DNA of 23,477 nucleotides from Draconibacterium sp. GTDB taxonomy: Bacteria > Bacteroidota > Bacteroidia > Bacteroidales > Prolixibacteraceae. Below the pieces are notes generated by a model. The model was not told the DNA's origin. It was given only the letters and a program-made list of their open reading frames with translations, and made no database searches. Position numbers and translations under genes: made by a program. Shown one piece after another: positions 8,041-16,313 of this stretch; the first letter of the stretch is position 1; each line of letters starts with the position of its first letter. The stretch spans positions 1 to 23,477 of the forward strand of contig JADIYN010000049.1 in NCBI GenBank assembly GCA_016705335.1, read 5' to 3'.

Positions 8041-9843
8041 TTATCTTACCACAAATTTTAACGCTTTTATTCCGTCTTCCCGAAACACCTGAACTACATA
8101 TATTCCGGGAGTAAATTCAACGATATTTATTTTAGTTTGATTTTTATAAACTTCAGTTTTCTGACTCATCAGTTTTCCTGTAACAGTGTAAATTTGTATT
8201 CCGGTTATTAATTTTTCTGAAGAAATATTGATTTCACCATTTGCAGGGTTCGGGAAAATTCGAATATCTCCGGTTTTTTGTATTTCAACATCATTTTCAG
8301 TAATCACATCAGGAACTTCAAATTTTCGGGTTGAATAAAGCCGGTATTCTCCGGGTGCAAGCAGAATATTTTGGTTCGTTGTGTTTATTTCAATTGAATC
8401 GCGGGTAAAAAACTCGTACCATTTTCCTGTTTTTGGGAATGAAAAATTGGTGGTTCTTTCGTTGATATCGAAATTTCCAACCGTAAAAACATGGTTTTCC
8501 CCATTTGTCAGTCGATACCATTTAACGGCGCCGCTTAAATTATAATCGAAATTTTCGGGTGCAAACTCCTCGTAATTTTGTTTCAAATCGTTCAATTTTG
8601 CCATCACATGAAACAATTCAACCCTTTCCGGATTTTCAAGGTATTGCCAGTAAGGAGGTTTTGGCGAAAGGCGGCAATCGTTATTTACCGAACCATCTTC
8701 ACAGCGGTTGATAGAGAGATCATAACCACGTTCACCAAATTGCCAGATCATTTTCGGTCCGGGCAACGGAATATTAAAAACTGTATTTAGTTCAATCCTT
8801 TTTAAGGAAATTGCCTCGTTTTGTATGTTGTAATTGCTATTTGAATAGCCATTTTGGAGAATCGAATACATGATTCGGTCTTCATCGTGGCTTTCGGGGT
8901 ACGATACTAAATTTGGTTTGCTCCAGCCTCTTTGCCTGTAAACTGACCAGCTCAAATTAGACTGATTAACATTTCCACGTGCTGCTTCGTAATAACTTCC
9001 ATGCATATTTCCCCACAACATAATTCCAAAATCTGCCAGATCGCTTTCTTCCGGGTTGTCCGACAGGTGTTCGAAAATAACAAGTGCTTTACTGTTTCGT
9101 TTCCAAATTTCTGTGGTCATCCTTTTTAAATTCGAAATACGCGATTCATCATATTCACTCCCCCAACTGTTTGAAGGATAGGGTGTATTTGAAAATCCTT
9201 TTGTAAAATCGAACCTAAATCCATCAATTTTATATTTGTTTATCCAAAATGATGAAATGCTATCCACAAGTTCGCGGGTTGCCTCACTTTCATGGTTAAA
9301 ATCGTAACCCCATCTTAAAGAAGAATTCTGAAAATTACTTTGTTGGTTATACCAGGGGTTTTCAGCGGTGATTGCCCAGTTGTCCATATACATTTGTACA
9401 AACGGACTTTGCCCGTAACTGTGGTTCAACACCATATCTATTACAACTGCAATCCCCCTTTTGTGACATTCGTCGATCAGTTTTTTGAGTTCGTTTTTAG
9501 GGCCGTAATATTTATCGGGAGCAAAGTAAAATGATGGGTTATAACCCCAACTGCTGTTTCCTTCAAATTCGTTTACAGGCATTAATTCAAGCACGTTTAC
9601 ACGCAAATCTTCCAAATAATCCAACTTTTCACGTACTGCTTTAAACGTGTGATCAGTTGTAAAATCACGCACAAGCATTTCATAAATCACCAATTTCTCT
9701 TTATCAGGAACATTAAAATTATTTACTTCCCAGTTAAATTCTGATTGTCGGGTTTGCAGCACAGAAACAATTCCATCGGTTTTATTTTCAGGATAATTAA
9801 GGAGTTCAGGATAAACACTTGTCGAAATATAATTGTCATTCAA
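8041..9843 (-). CDS. GH13 alpha-amylase, catalytic and T9SS sorting part (C-terminal part of split gene)
   Basis: Encodes 600 residues, continuing the ORF that ends at 9840. Hydrolyses alpha-1,4-glucans. All four GH13 regions are visible: I, VVIDMVLNH (133-141); II, DGFRFDFTKG with nucleophile D212; III, ALVIFEH with general acid E258; IV, YPESHDEDR with D320. The C terminus (about 525-600) is a type A T9SS sorting domain: IRIFPNPANGEINISS ... TGKLMSQK ... PGIYVVQV ... KFVVR. The enzyme is therefore exported by T9SS and probably fixed to the cell surface. The apparent TTG start at 9843 is artificial: adding one G there turns LDP-stop into DPWNDNYIS and joins the ORF to the N-terminal half, giving about 925 residues. 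A true second gene is unlikely because the junction falls inside the linker from CBM48 to the catalytic domain. Confidence 0.9.
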   Translation of the reverse strand: MNDNYISTSVYPELLNYPENKTDGIVSVLQTRQSEFNWEVNNFNVPDKEKLVIYEMLVRDFTTDHTFKAVREKLDYLEDLRVNVLELMPVNEFEGNSSWGYNPSFYFAPDKYYGPKNELKKLIDECHKRGIAVVIDMVLNHSYGQSPFVQMYMDNWAITAENPWYNQQSNFQNSSLRWGYDFNHESEATRELVDSISSFWINKYKIDGFRFDFTKGFSNTPYPSNSWGSEYDESRISNLKRMTTEIWKRNSKALVIFEHLSDNPEESDLADFGIMLWGNMHGSYYEAARGNVNQSNLSWSVYRQRGWSKPNLVSYPESHDEDRIMYSILQNGYSNSNYNIQNEAISLKRIELNTVFNIPLPGPKMIWQFGERGYDLSINRCEDGSVNNDCRLSPKPPYWQYLENPERVELFHVMAKLNDLKQNYEEFAPENFDYNLSGAVKWYRLTNGENHVFTVGNFDINERTTNFSFPKTGKWYEFFTRDSIEINTTNQNILLAPGEYRLYSTRKFEVPDVITENDVEIQKTGDIRIFPNPANGEINISSEKLITGIQIYTVTGKLMSQKTEVYKNQTKINIVEFTPGIYVVQVFREDGIKALKFVVR

Positions 9844-10790
9844 GGGTCGAGAATTTTTTCGGTGTAAGGATCAGCAATTTTTATTTTGCCATCAATTAAA
9901 TATTGAAAAGCATATTCTTTCCCGGGTTCAAGATCTTGGATTTCGAGCCAGAAAAAGTCGCCATCTTTTTTCATTAGAAAGATGTTTGACAATTTCCAGT
10001 CGTTAAAATCGCCCAAAACAAAAACATTTTCTTTTTGTGGCGCCCATAAAACAAGTGCTGCAGAATTGTCGGTCGGGTAATTTATGCCTTTTTTATAAGA
10101 ATCAGGTTTGGGTTGAAGAACTACCTCATCGCTTACAAAAACCATGGTTGAATCGCGCGTTGTTACATTATCTGCAACTGCTTCAGCAATAACCCAAAAA
10201 TTACCGCTTTCAGTAAAAATATAATCCGAAGAAATTGTGGTACCGGTATTCTGAAATAAAATATTCTCGTTTATGAATAGTTTTAACGCGGCTTCCTGCG
10301 ATGCATTTGCCGAAATGGTAAGCGTTTTGTTTTTAGTAAGAATCGACTGGTTTGCAGGTTCTGTAATATCAACTACCAATCCTTCGGGATAAATATCCAC
10401 AAAAAGGTCGTTGGTTTGTTTTCCACTGTCGGAAGATCGGAAAACCAGGGCAATTTTCTGCACTTTTTCGTTTGAGTTTACCGAGTAGAACGTTTTTACA
10501 TCGGGTGTAATTGCAAGTTCATAAATTCCATTTCCTTTGTTGGTTAGTTTTGGTTGGGTTGAATTGTTATTCCAGCTTCCAATAACATGCTGCCATGCAG
10601 TATTTCCTTCGATTATAACTCCTGTATGCGCATACAAATCACCTGTAAAATAACCCAAACGGCTTTCTTTCGATGCGTCGAAAGTGATGGTAACTTTTCG
10701 GCTGGCAACCGGAAGAGCCGGTTCTGTTGTTATTTGCGCCGATAAACTAAAAATCCCAAAAAATACTACGAGAAAATATGATCGTTTCAT
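9840..10790 (-). CDS. GH13 alpha-amylase, N-terminal part (signal peptide, carbohydrate-binding and CBM48-like domains)
   Basis: This is the N-terminal part of the same amylase. ATG 10790 is chosen because it gives a clean signal peptide (MKRSYFLVVFFGIFSLSAQ). The longer ORF from 10820 begins inside a terminator-like hairpin (10808-10842). After the signal comes an N-terminal beta domain (ITTEPALPVASRKVTITFD ... LYAHTGVIIEG ... IALVFRSSDSGK) of the kind seen at the front of Bacteroidota amylases. An Ig-like segment (VDITEPANQSILTKN) follows, then a CBM48/E-set domain (SAALVLWAPQKENVFVLGDFND ... YAFQYLIDG). It ends ADPYTEKILDP-stop, exactly where homologous proteins would continue with WND. 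One missing base explains the stop. Upstream lies a possible remnant of a sus-like starch operon, a fitting context. Confidence 0.85.
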   Translation of the reverse strand: MKRSYFLVVFFGIFSLSAQITTEPALPVASRKVTITFDASKESRLGYFTGDLYAHTGVIIEGNTAWQHVIGSWNNNSTQPKLTNKGNGIYELAITPDVKTFYSVNSNEKVQKIALVFRSSDSGKQTNDLFVDIYPEGLVVDITEPANQSILTKNKTLTISANASQEAALKLFINENILFQNTGTTISSDYIFTESGNFWVIAEAVADNVTTRDSTMVFVSDEVVLQPKPDSYKKGINYPTDNSAALVLWAPQKENVFVLGDFNDWKLSNIFLMKKDGDFFWLEIQDLEPGKEYAFQYLIDGKIKIADPYTEKILDP

Positions 10791-10807
10791 AACTGTAATT
10801 TTAGCAA

Positions 10808-10842
10808 AAAACCTCTTCATAATAAACTTATGAAGAGGTTTT
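10808..10842 (-). terminator. Strong rho-independent terminator just upstream of the amylase gene
   Basis: A perfect 15-bp inverted repeat, AAAACCTCTTCATAA / TTATGAAGAGGTTTT, encloses a five-base loop. On the - strand the stem runs into six T. It ends about 17 bases before the amylase ATG (10790) and lies just after the starch-protein tail at 10884. It could end that upstream gene or act as an attenuator for the amylase. Confidence 0.7.
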
Positions 10843-10883
10843 CAATTTATGTGTCAACGTCCATTATAACAAATTCGTTGTTT

Positions 10884-10979
10884 CTAATTTTTGGTAACTG
10901 TTGCTTTCAATCCCCATGGATCAAAAGTAATCGTGTAATTACCTGCCGATTTATTGTTGAGTTGCAGAAATAAATAAAA
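10884..10979 (-). pseudogene. Vestige: C-terminal tail of a starch-binding (SusE/SusF-like) protein
   Basis: A 31-codon open frame on the - strand ends with LNNKSAGNYTITFDP, WGLKATVTKN and a stop. This reads like the last beta-strands of a SusE/SusF-type outer-membrane glycan-binding protein, which usually sits directly upstream of the amylase gene in sus-like operons. A stop codon lies immediately upstream (10980-10982), and no further protein sequence precedes it in this frame. I infer a remnant left by a deletion. Family assignment from 31 residues is weak, and an assembly gap is an alternative. Confidence 0.4.
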
Positions 10980-11038
10980 TTATTTCGAAAAATTTTCTGT
11001 ATTTGTAAACCTTTATTCAAACTCTGTGTTTTATTCAT
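10907..11038 (-). other. Short start-like ORF, possible truncated susC-type gene start
   Basis: An ATG at 11038 opens 43 codons on the - strand beginning MNKTQSLNKGLQIQKIF. It then runs out of frame across the starch-protein tail and stops at 10907. Upstream on the same strand is a leader rich in CCTAAA units (about 11085-11115) and hairpin-forming sequence. A leader, a start codon and a few codons, followed abruptly by the tail of another protein, suggests an internal deletion of a sus-like operon. The peptide itself is too short to identify. Confidence 0.25.
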
Positions 11039-11121
11039 ACTACAAAGAGTAAACATCAGTTTTACTCACCATGTAAAAATGGTTAGGTTTTTGGTTTAGT
11101 TTAGGTTTAGGTTGATTGAGA

Positions 11122-11155
11122 AAAGGCTGGTTGTTGAACCGGCCTTTCGCTTTTT
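11122..11155. terminator. Hairpin with T-run, possible bidirectional terminator or leader element
   Basis: AAAGGCTGGTT (11122-11132), loop GTTG, AACCGGCCTTT (11137-11147): an 11-bp stem with one mismatched or wobble position. CGC and five T follow on the + strand; on the - strand the stem ends in four T. No + strand gene lies upstream. It may therefore belong to a - strand leader before the lost sus-like genes, or end a small + strand RNA. Confidence 0.5.
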
Positions 11156-11189
11156 AGGATACTGAGGTTTTCATTCTCCGTTTATTCTA

Positions 11190-11228
11190 AAAAAGAAAAG
11201 GATGCCCTTCCTTTGAAAAACATCCTTT
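11190..11228 (-). terminator. Rho-independent terminator of the TetR gene
   Basis: AAAGGATG (11197-11204 on the + strand) pairs with CATCCTTT (11221-11228). On the - strand the second arm is followed by TTCTTTTTT. It begins 21 bases after the TetR stop codon. Confidence 0.7.
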
Positions 11229-11248
11229 ACTTAAAATTTGCAAAACTT

Positions 11249-11851
11249 TTACCGCTTCATAATCCCGTAACATATAATCTTCAGGATAATATCTACACTG
11301 TTTTCAATGTTTACGTTGCCATAGGGACCTGCTGAAAGTGGCATTTCAAGGCCTTTTATTGCAGTTGTAATACCGATGGCTGCCAGGTTAAAATCATAAA
11401 TTTCGAACTCATTTTTCCTTACACCTTCAATTAAAATCCGTTTTATCATCCTTATTTCATCAAGTTCATAACGGCGTTTAACATCATTAATAAAACCAAC
11501 TGCCGTAACATCGTTTTCAATGGCATGGTAAAAGTTGGCCAAACTTCTGAAAGTGGTAAGTTTTGTGAGAATATAGTCACGAAGTTTATCAATTGGGTCG
11601 GTATTCCGGTTGATGACGATTTCAAGTTCATGCGCCAAAATATCAACCTCTTTCATTATTACCGCCTGAAATAAATCCTCCTTGCTTTCGAAATAGTAAT
11701 AAAGTGAGCTTTTCCCTTTTCTTACTGCATTTGCAATATCGTCGAGGGTAGTTTTCTTAAAACCATACTTACTGAAAATTTCGCGGGCAATTTTCATAAT
11801 GTTTTCACGGTTAAGGTCTTTTTTGTGCCCCGCTTCGTTTTTGGTTTGCAT
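11249..11851 (-). CDS. TetR/AcrR family transcriptional regulator
   Basis: Encodes 200 residues, normal for the family. The N-terminal helix-turn-helix spans about residues 14-62: REIFSKYGFKKTTLDDIANAVRK, then the recognition-helix region GKSSLYYYFESKEDLFQAV. The rest is a helical ligand-binding domain with little sequence signature. Such proteins usually repress nearby or unlinked genes until a small ligand binds. The gene stands alone between a terminator and its own promoter, and its neighbours (amylase, RNase R) do not suggest a target. A Bacteroidota-type promoter lies about 32 bases upstream. I see no clear palindromic operator. Confidence 0.88.
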   Translation of the reverse strand: MQTKNEAGHKKDLNRENIMKIAREIFSKYGFKKTTLDDIANAVRKGKSSLYYYFESKEDLFQAVIMKEVDILAHELEIVINRNTDPIDKLRDYILTKLTTFRSLANFYHAIENDVTAVGFINDVKRRYELDEIRMIKRILIEGVRKNEFEIYDFNLAAIGITTAIKGLEMPLSAGPYGNVNIENSVDIILKIICYGIMKR

Positions 11852-11883
11852 ATATTTTACTTTTTTTCAGAATTAGAAGGAAA

Positions 11884-11912
11884 CAAATATAGCCAAATAT
11901 TTTGCCGCCAAA
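11884..11912 (-). promoter_or_regulatory. Bacteroidota-type promoter for the TetR gene
   Basis: On the - strand the -7 element TATATTTG (positions 11891-11884) matches TAnnTTTG, and a -33 TTTG (11912-11909) lies 17 bases upstream. The spacing is slightly short of the usual 19-21. The TetR ATG is 32 bases downstream. Confidence 0.5.
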
Positions 11913-12011
11913 ACTGTTTTGAATATTTTACTTTTACAGACGATAAAAAACAACGAGTTGTAAAACACCCTTAAACAGTTAAATATTATTGTGTTTCAAT
12001 TCGAAAGCAGC

Positions 12012-13856
12012 TTAATTTCCTTTTGAAACAAGTTGAAAATCAAGTTGCTTTTTCTCTAAGTTTGTGCGCCATATTTTTACTGTCAGTTCATCGCCCAGCT
12101 GGTATGTTTTGTGCGAATGACGCCCAACAAGTGAATAATTTTTCTCATCAAAAATATAGAAATCATCATCTAATTCCCTTATCGGAATCATACCTTCGAT
12201 TTTGTTTTCGAGCTCAACAAAAATACCCCAGTCGGTAACTCCTGAAATTACTCCCGGGTAAATTTGCCCGATGTGTTCCTGCATGAACTCAACCTGCTTG
12301 TATTTTATAGAAGCACGTTCGGCATTGGCAGCGCGGGTTTCCATGTCGGATGAGTGCTTACAAAGCTCTTCATATTTCTGTTCGTTAGCAGATCTTCCAC
12401 CGGCGAGATATTTTTCCAAAAGCCGGTGTACCATCATGTCAGGATAGCGGCGGATTGGCGAAGTAAAGTGCGAATAATATTCAAACGACAACCCATAATG
12501 CCCGATATTCCGTGTAGAATAAGCGGCTTTTGCCATGGTTCTTATAGCAAGTGTTTCAACAAGGTTTTGCTCTTTTCTGCCTTTTACATTGCTAAGCAAA
12601 TTGTTAAGCGATGAAGAAATTGCTTTCGATGTGGTAAGCTGTATTCCATATCCAAAACGTTGGATAAAAGTATTAAATGTTGAAAGTTTATCGGGATCGG
12701 GTTTGTCGTGAATCCTGTAAACAAAAGTTTTTGGAGTTTTATTTTCGCCTTTTTTTCCAACAAATTCGGCAACACGTTTATTGGCAAGCAACATAAATTC
12801 CTCAATCAGTTTATTCGATTCTTTGGCTTCTTTAAAATATACCGATATTGGTTTTCCCTTTTCATCAATTTCAAATTTAATTTCAACACGTTCGAAAGCA
12901 ATTGAGCCATCTTTAAATCGTTTGTCGCGAAGCTGATTTGCAAGGTCGTTTAAAGTAAGTATTTCGGCTGACAGATCACCCTGTCCGGTTTCAATTACCT
13001 GTTGTGCTTCTTCATAGGCAAAGCGGCGGTTCGAGTGGATTATCGTTTTTCCAAACCATTCATTTACAAGATCGGCATGTTCGGTAAGTTCAAAAACGGC
13101 CGAGAAACAAAGTTTATCTTCATTGGGCCGCAAAGAGCACACACCATTTGAAAGCCGTTCGGGCAACATTGGTACAACGCGGTCAACCAAATAAACTGAA
13201 GTTGCGCGGCTTTGTGCTTCGTCTTCAATAATAGTGTTTGGTGTAACGTAATGTGTTACATCGGCAATGTGGACGCCAACTTCCCAGTGACCGTTTCCAA
13301 GTTTTCGAAGAGAAAGTGCATCATCAAAATCTTTGGCATCATGCGGGTCGATTGTAAAAGTTGTAACACCCCGGAAATCACGTCGTTTTTTTATTTCTTC
13401 TTCCGGGATTTCGAGTGGAATTTTTTCGGCAGCCTTGTCAACATTTTCAGGAAATTTGTGTGGCAATTCAAATTCGGCAAGAATGGCATGCATTTCAGTG
13501 TCATTGTTCCCTGCATCGCCAAGCACTTCTTTTATTTGCCCAAACGGACTTCTGGCGTTTGGCGGCCACTCAACGATTTCGGCAATTGCTTTTTGTCCAT
13601 TTTTAGCTCCGTTCAGTTTGTCGAGCGGGATAAAAATATCGAACCCAACTTTTCCTGAAGGTATTAAAAAGGCAAAATTGCGTGAAGTTTGCACTGTACC
13701 AACAAATACCGATTTTGCTCTTTCAATAATTTCAATGATTTCGCCTTCCAGATCATGCTTTTTGCGTGTGGCAAACAACCTTACACTAACTTTGTCGCCG
13801 GCCATGGCATGATTGAGGTTGCGAGATGAAATTAAGAATTGGCCGTTCTGCTTCAT
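12012..13856 (-). CDS. rnr: Ribonuclease R, catalytic and S1 part (C-terminal part of split gene)
   Basis: A processive 3'-to-5' exoribonuclease that degrades structured RNA in the cytoplasm. The 614-residue ORF includes the tail of the first cold-shock domain (RNLNHAMAGDKVSV), a second OB/CSD domain (GTVQTSRNFAFLIP), and the RNB catalytic domain. The RNB domain carries the metal-binding signature FTIDPHDAKDFDDAL (167-181), HIADVTHYV, RVVPMLPERLSNGVCSL and YSHFTSPIRRYPDMMVHRLL. A C-terminal S1 domain follows (GVISGVTDWGIFVELENKIEGMI). The ATG at 13856 is not the real start: one extra base near 13850 breaks the frame from the upstream ORF (13786-14175), and removing it gives ...NSDEQNGQFLIS. 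The intact protein would be about 715 residues, normal for RNase R. Confidence 0.92.
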   Translation of the reverse strand: MKQNGQFLISSRNLNHAMAGDKVSVRLFATRKKHDLEGEIIEIIERAKSVFVGTVQTSRNFAFLIPSGKVGFDIFIPLDKLNGAKNGQKAIAEIVEWPPNARSPFGQIKEVLGDAGNNDTEMHAILAEFELPHKFPENVDKAAEKIPLEIPEEEIKKRRDFRGVTTFTIDPHDAKDFDDALSLRKLGNGHWEVGVHIADVTHYVTPNTIIEDEAQSRATSVYLVDRVVPMLPERLSNGVCSLRPNEDKLCFSAVFELTEHADLVNEWFGKTIIHSNRRFAYEEAQQVIETGQGDLSAEILTLNDLANQLRDKRFKDGSIAFERVEIKFEIDEKGKPISVYFKEAKESNKLIEEFMLLANKRVAEFVGKKGENKTPKTFVYRIHDKPDPDKLSTFNTFIQRFGYGIQLTTSKAISSSLNNLLSNVKGRKEQNLVETLAIRTMAKAAYSTRNIGHYGLSFEYYSHFTSPIRRYPDMMVHRLLEKYLAGGRSANEQKYEELCKHSSDMETRAANAERASIKYKQVEFMQEHIGQIYPGVISGVTDWGIFVELENKIEGMIPIRELDDDFYIFDEKNYSLVGRHSHKTYQLGDELTVKIWRTNLEKKQLDFQLVSKGN

Positions 13857-14175
13857 CGCTGTTTACATATGCAAAACCCTGAGATTGCAAATCAACAATA
13901 CCAACCACTGTACCTGATTTTGCTTTAAGTTTGTATTTACCGCGAATTATCTGTTCCAGGTATCCGTCATCGTGCAATTCCTGTAAAACAGCATTTACAA
14001 GTTTGCGCGTTTCCATGTCTTTTATGCCCAGCCAGGTTGATATTTGTTTGTAATTCACCGTTTTGCCTGGATCGCCGTAAAGAATTGTTATGATTGAATT
14101 TTTTAATTTCTTTTTATTAAATGTTTCTGCTTTGAGCTTTTTAAAACCGCCCGTTTTCTTGTTTCCTTTTGACAT
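13786..14175 (-). CDS. rnr: Ribonuclease R, N-terminal part (winged-helix-like region)
   Basis: This is the true start of RNase R. It begins MSKGNKKTGGFKKLKAETFN, a basic N terminus. A winged-helix-like RNase R N-terminal region follows (VNYKQISTWLGI ... LVNAVLQELHDDGYLEQIIRGKYKL) and then the start of the first OB domain (GTVVGIVDLQSQGFAYVNSDE). About 20 residues after that (AERPILNFIS...) are read out of frame because of the indel near 13850, and the ORF overlaps the catalytic ORF by 71 bases in another frame. It is divergent from the lipoprotein gene at 14309; the 133-bp gap serves both. Confidence 0.88.
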   Translation of the reverse strand: MSKGNKKTGGFKKLKAETFNKKKLKNSIITILYGDPGKTVNYKQISTWLGIKDMETRKLVNAVLQELHDDGYLEQIIRGKYKLKAKSGTVVGIVDLQSQGFAYVNSDEAERPILNFISQPQSCHGRRQS

Positions 14176-14284
14176 ATTTCTGATTTTTTATAACAGAACA
14201 ATTTAGGTTTTTTTATTCTGAACAATGATTTTAAATGAGTTTTTTATTTAACAAAGCATAACTTTTAATGTTTGCAGGAATTAG

Positions 14285-14292
14285 TATGTTTG
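14285..14292 (+). promoter_or_regulatory. Bacteroidota -7 element for the Big_5 lipoprotein gene
   Basis: TATGTTTG matches TAnnTTTG and lies 17 bases before the ATG at 14309. A TTTT at 14263-14266 is at about the right distance for a degenerate -33 element. The resulting leader would be very short. Confidence 0.45.
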
Positions 14293-14308
14293 TAGTCCAT
14301 TAAAAATA

Positions 14309-16258
14309 ATGAAAATTAAAGGGAAAATACCATTTATTATAGTTGCGGCACTTGCCTGGATTGTCATAATTTCTTCGTGTGCGAACCCCGGAATGCCAAC
14401 AGGTGGAGCCAAAGACACAATTCCGCCTGTACTTTTAAAAACCGAACCCGGATACCGGACTTTAAACTATAAAGGCGATGATGTAAGACTAACATTTAAC
14501 GAATATTTGGCAATTGAGGACATTTCAGAATCACTTGTTATTTCACCTCCAATGATTAAAAAACCGATTATTCGAACCAAATCAAAAACATTGGTAATTG
14601 AGTTTAACGAAGATTTGAAAGACAGCACAACTTATTCACTCGATTTTAAAAGCTCTGTGGCAGATAACAATGAAAAAAACCCGATAGAAAATTTCAGGTT
14701 TTCGTTCAGCACCGGTTCGGTTTTCGATTCGTTACGTGTGTCAGGACGATTGATGAATGCTTTCAACCTCGAACCAATTGATAAAGGGTTGGTGCTTTTG
14801 CACAAAAATTTGCACGATTCGGCATTTTTCAGAACCAGGCCTGATTATATTGCAAAAACCGATAAAGAGGGCATTTTTATGATCGATAACATTGCTCCCG
14901 GAACCTATCATCTTTTTTCGCTTTCTGACGGGAACAACAATTTATTGTATGATGAAGGCGCTGAGGAAATGGCTTTCGAAGATTCGTTAATCATTCCATC
15001 TTCAGAATTTGTTGAAGAAATGGATACCATTTACACAGCAAACGATACGGTTGTTGTAATGGGCAAAACCCATTTTTATCCTGACCCAATTTATTTACAT
15101 CAGTTTACCGAAGATATTTTCGATCAGTATCTTGATAAATATTCAAGAGACACTCGTTATAAATGCACCTTTGTTTTTAATGAATCAGTTGAAGACACTT
15201 TTCAGCTTAATTTGATTAACAATGATGCAATTAATTGGTATCAAACAGAATACAATGAAAATATTGATTCACTCACAATTTGGATTACCGATACAACAGT
15301 GGCCAGGTTTGATACTTTATTGATGGAAGTTGATTATTTTCAGTTAGATACCTTAAACCAGCTTTATTTGCAGAAGGATACAATTGAGATGAATTTTACA
15401 GATAAGGAAGACAGTAAATCAGCCAAAAAGAAAAAACCAAAAGAAGGTGAGGAAGAAGCTCCGGAACCTGTTTTTCAGTTCAATTTTCAAACCGATATAA
15501 ACAGTTCGGTAGTTGAACTAAATAATAATATTGGAATACTTGCTCCTGAACCGATTTTTACTTTTGATAGCACTAAAATTGTGTTGTATTTCGCTGACGA
15601 TACACTTAAAAAACCATTAAATTTAAATTTTGAGAAAGATACAATTGAATACCGAAAATACTTTGTATCGTACAAATGGGAGCCTGGCTCAGTTTATATC
15701 CTTGAAATTGATTCTGCAGCAGCAGTAAATATTTATGGAGTTACAAGTAAAAAACTGAAATCGAAATTTACAGCCCGCGAAGAGGATTATTACGGAACGG
15801 TTACACTAAGTTTGACAGGGATTGAAATGCCGGTTATTGCTCAATTGGTTAGTAATAATGATGCTGAAAAGGTTGTAGTTCAGAAAATTACCAATGAAGA
15901 CGGCAAGATTGTTTTTGACTATTTAAAACCGGAGAAGTACAAAGCAAAGATCATTTTCGACAGGAATGGAAACGGGAAATGGGACACCGGTAGTTACCAG
16001 GATAATTTTCAGCCTGAAAGGGTTTTGTATATAAATGAAGTTGTAAAAGTCAGGTCGAACTGGGAAAAGGAATTCAACTGGGATTTGAAACCCGATTTAA
16101 CTTTTGTGAAAAAAATCCGCGACTTTGAAGAAGAAGAAAAACAGCGAAAAGAGGCTGAAGAAAAAGCAAAGAAAGAAAAAGAACAGGAACAGGGAGAAAC
16201 CCAGGATCAAATGAAGAATTTAATGCAAGGTGGCGGCGGATCGGGTTCATTCAGGTAA
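14309..16258 (+). CDS. Big_5 (Ig-like) domain lipoprotein conserved in Bacteroidota
   Basis: Encodes 649 residues. The signal peptide ends in a lipobox (IVIISSCA), with the lipidated Cys followed by ANPGMPTGGAKDTIPPVLL, the usual opening of a Bacteroidota family of Ig-like (Big_5) outer-membrane lipoproteins. The Big_5 domain covers about 38-130 (EPGYRTLNYKGDDVRLTFNEYLAI ... SFSTGSVFDS). A carboxypeptidase-regulatory-like beta domain follows (VSGRLMNAF ... TDKEGIFMIDNIAPGTYHLFSLSDGNNN). Near the C terminus is a second such turn (IIFDRNGNGKWDTGSY), then a highly charged coiled tail (EEEEKQRKEAEEKAKKEKEQ) ending in a Gly-rich stretch. The function of the family is unknown; it is probably structural in the envelope. 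The next small gene starts 55 bases downstream on the same strand. Confidence 0.88.
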   Translation: MKIKGKIPFIIVAALAWIVIISSCANPGMPTGGAKDTIPPVLLKTEPGYRTLNYKGDDVRLTFNEYLAIEDISESLVISPPMIKKPIIRTKSKTLVIEFNEDLKDSTTYSLDFKSSVADNNEKNPIENFRFSFSTGSVFDSLRVSGRLMNAFNLEPIDKGLVLLHKNLHDSAFFRTRPDYIAKTDKEGIFMIDNIAPGTYHLFSLSDGNNNLLYDEGAEEMAFEDSLIIPSSEFVEEMDTIYTANDTVVVMGKTHFYPDPIYLHQFTEDIFDQYLDKYSRDTRYKCTFVFNESVEDTFQLNLINNDAINWYQTEYNENIDSLTIWITDTTVARFDTLLMEVDYFQLDTLNQLYLQKDTIEMNFTDKEDSKSAKKKKPKEGEEEAPEPVFQFNFQTDINSSVVELNNNIGILAPEPIFTFDSTKIVLYFADDTLKKPLNLNFEKDTIEYRKYFVSYKWEPGSVYILEIDSAAAVNIYGVTSKKLKSKFTAREEDYYGTVTLSLTGIEMPVIAQLVSNNDAEKVVVQKITNEDGKIVFDYLKPEKYKAKIIFDRNGNGKWDTGSYQDNFQPERVLYINEVVKVRSNWEKEFNWDLKPDLTFVKKIRDFEEEEKQRKEAEEKAKKEKEQEQGETQDQMKNLMQGGGGSGSFR

Positions 16259-16313
16259 AGTGTAATGCTTTACTGAAAATATTTGTTATATTGAAAAACA
16301 AATCAAAAAAATT

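Larger units (their letters stand above)
10843..11248. other. Gene-poor interval between amylase and TetR genes
   Basis: About 400 bases carry no intact gene. On the - strand, in order, the interval holds the TetR terminator (11190-11228), a GC-containing hairpin (11122-11147), a stretch of short CCTAAA/CTAAACC units, an ATG-initiated 43-codon ORF and the starch-protein tail. I see no tRNA and no insertion-sequence ends or target-site duplications. Confidence 0.6.

Noticed and set aside
9835..9850. Programmed frameshift or two overlapping genes in the amylase
   Set aside because: There is no slippery heptamer; one missing G restores the conserved DPWND, and similar slips affect many other genes here.
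10780..10842. ATG 10820 as the amylase start
   Set aside because: It lies inside the terminator stem and would add ten residues before an otherwise normal signal peptide that starts at 10790.
11947..11996. Terminator after RNase R (ACAA/TTGT and AAACAC/GTGTTT pairs)
   Set aside because: The stems are only 4-6 bp and AT-rich; too weak to call.
13212..13812. Long + strand ORFs (148 and 159 aa) opposite RNase R
   Set aside because: They are antisense to conserved RNase R sequence, and their translations are Phe/Cys/Ser-rich with no domain character.
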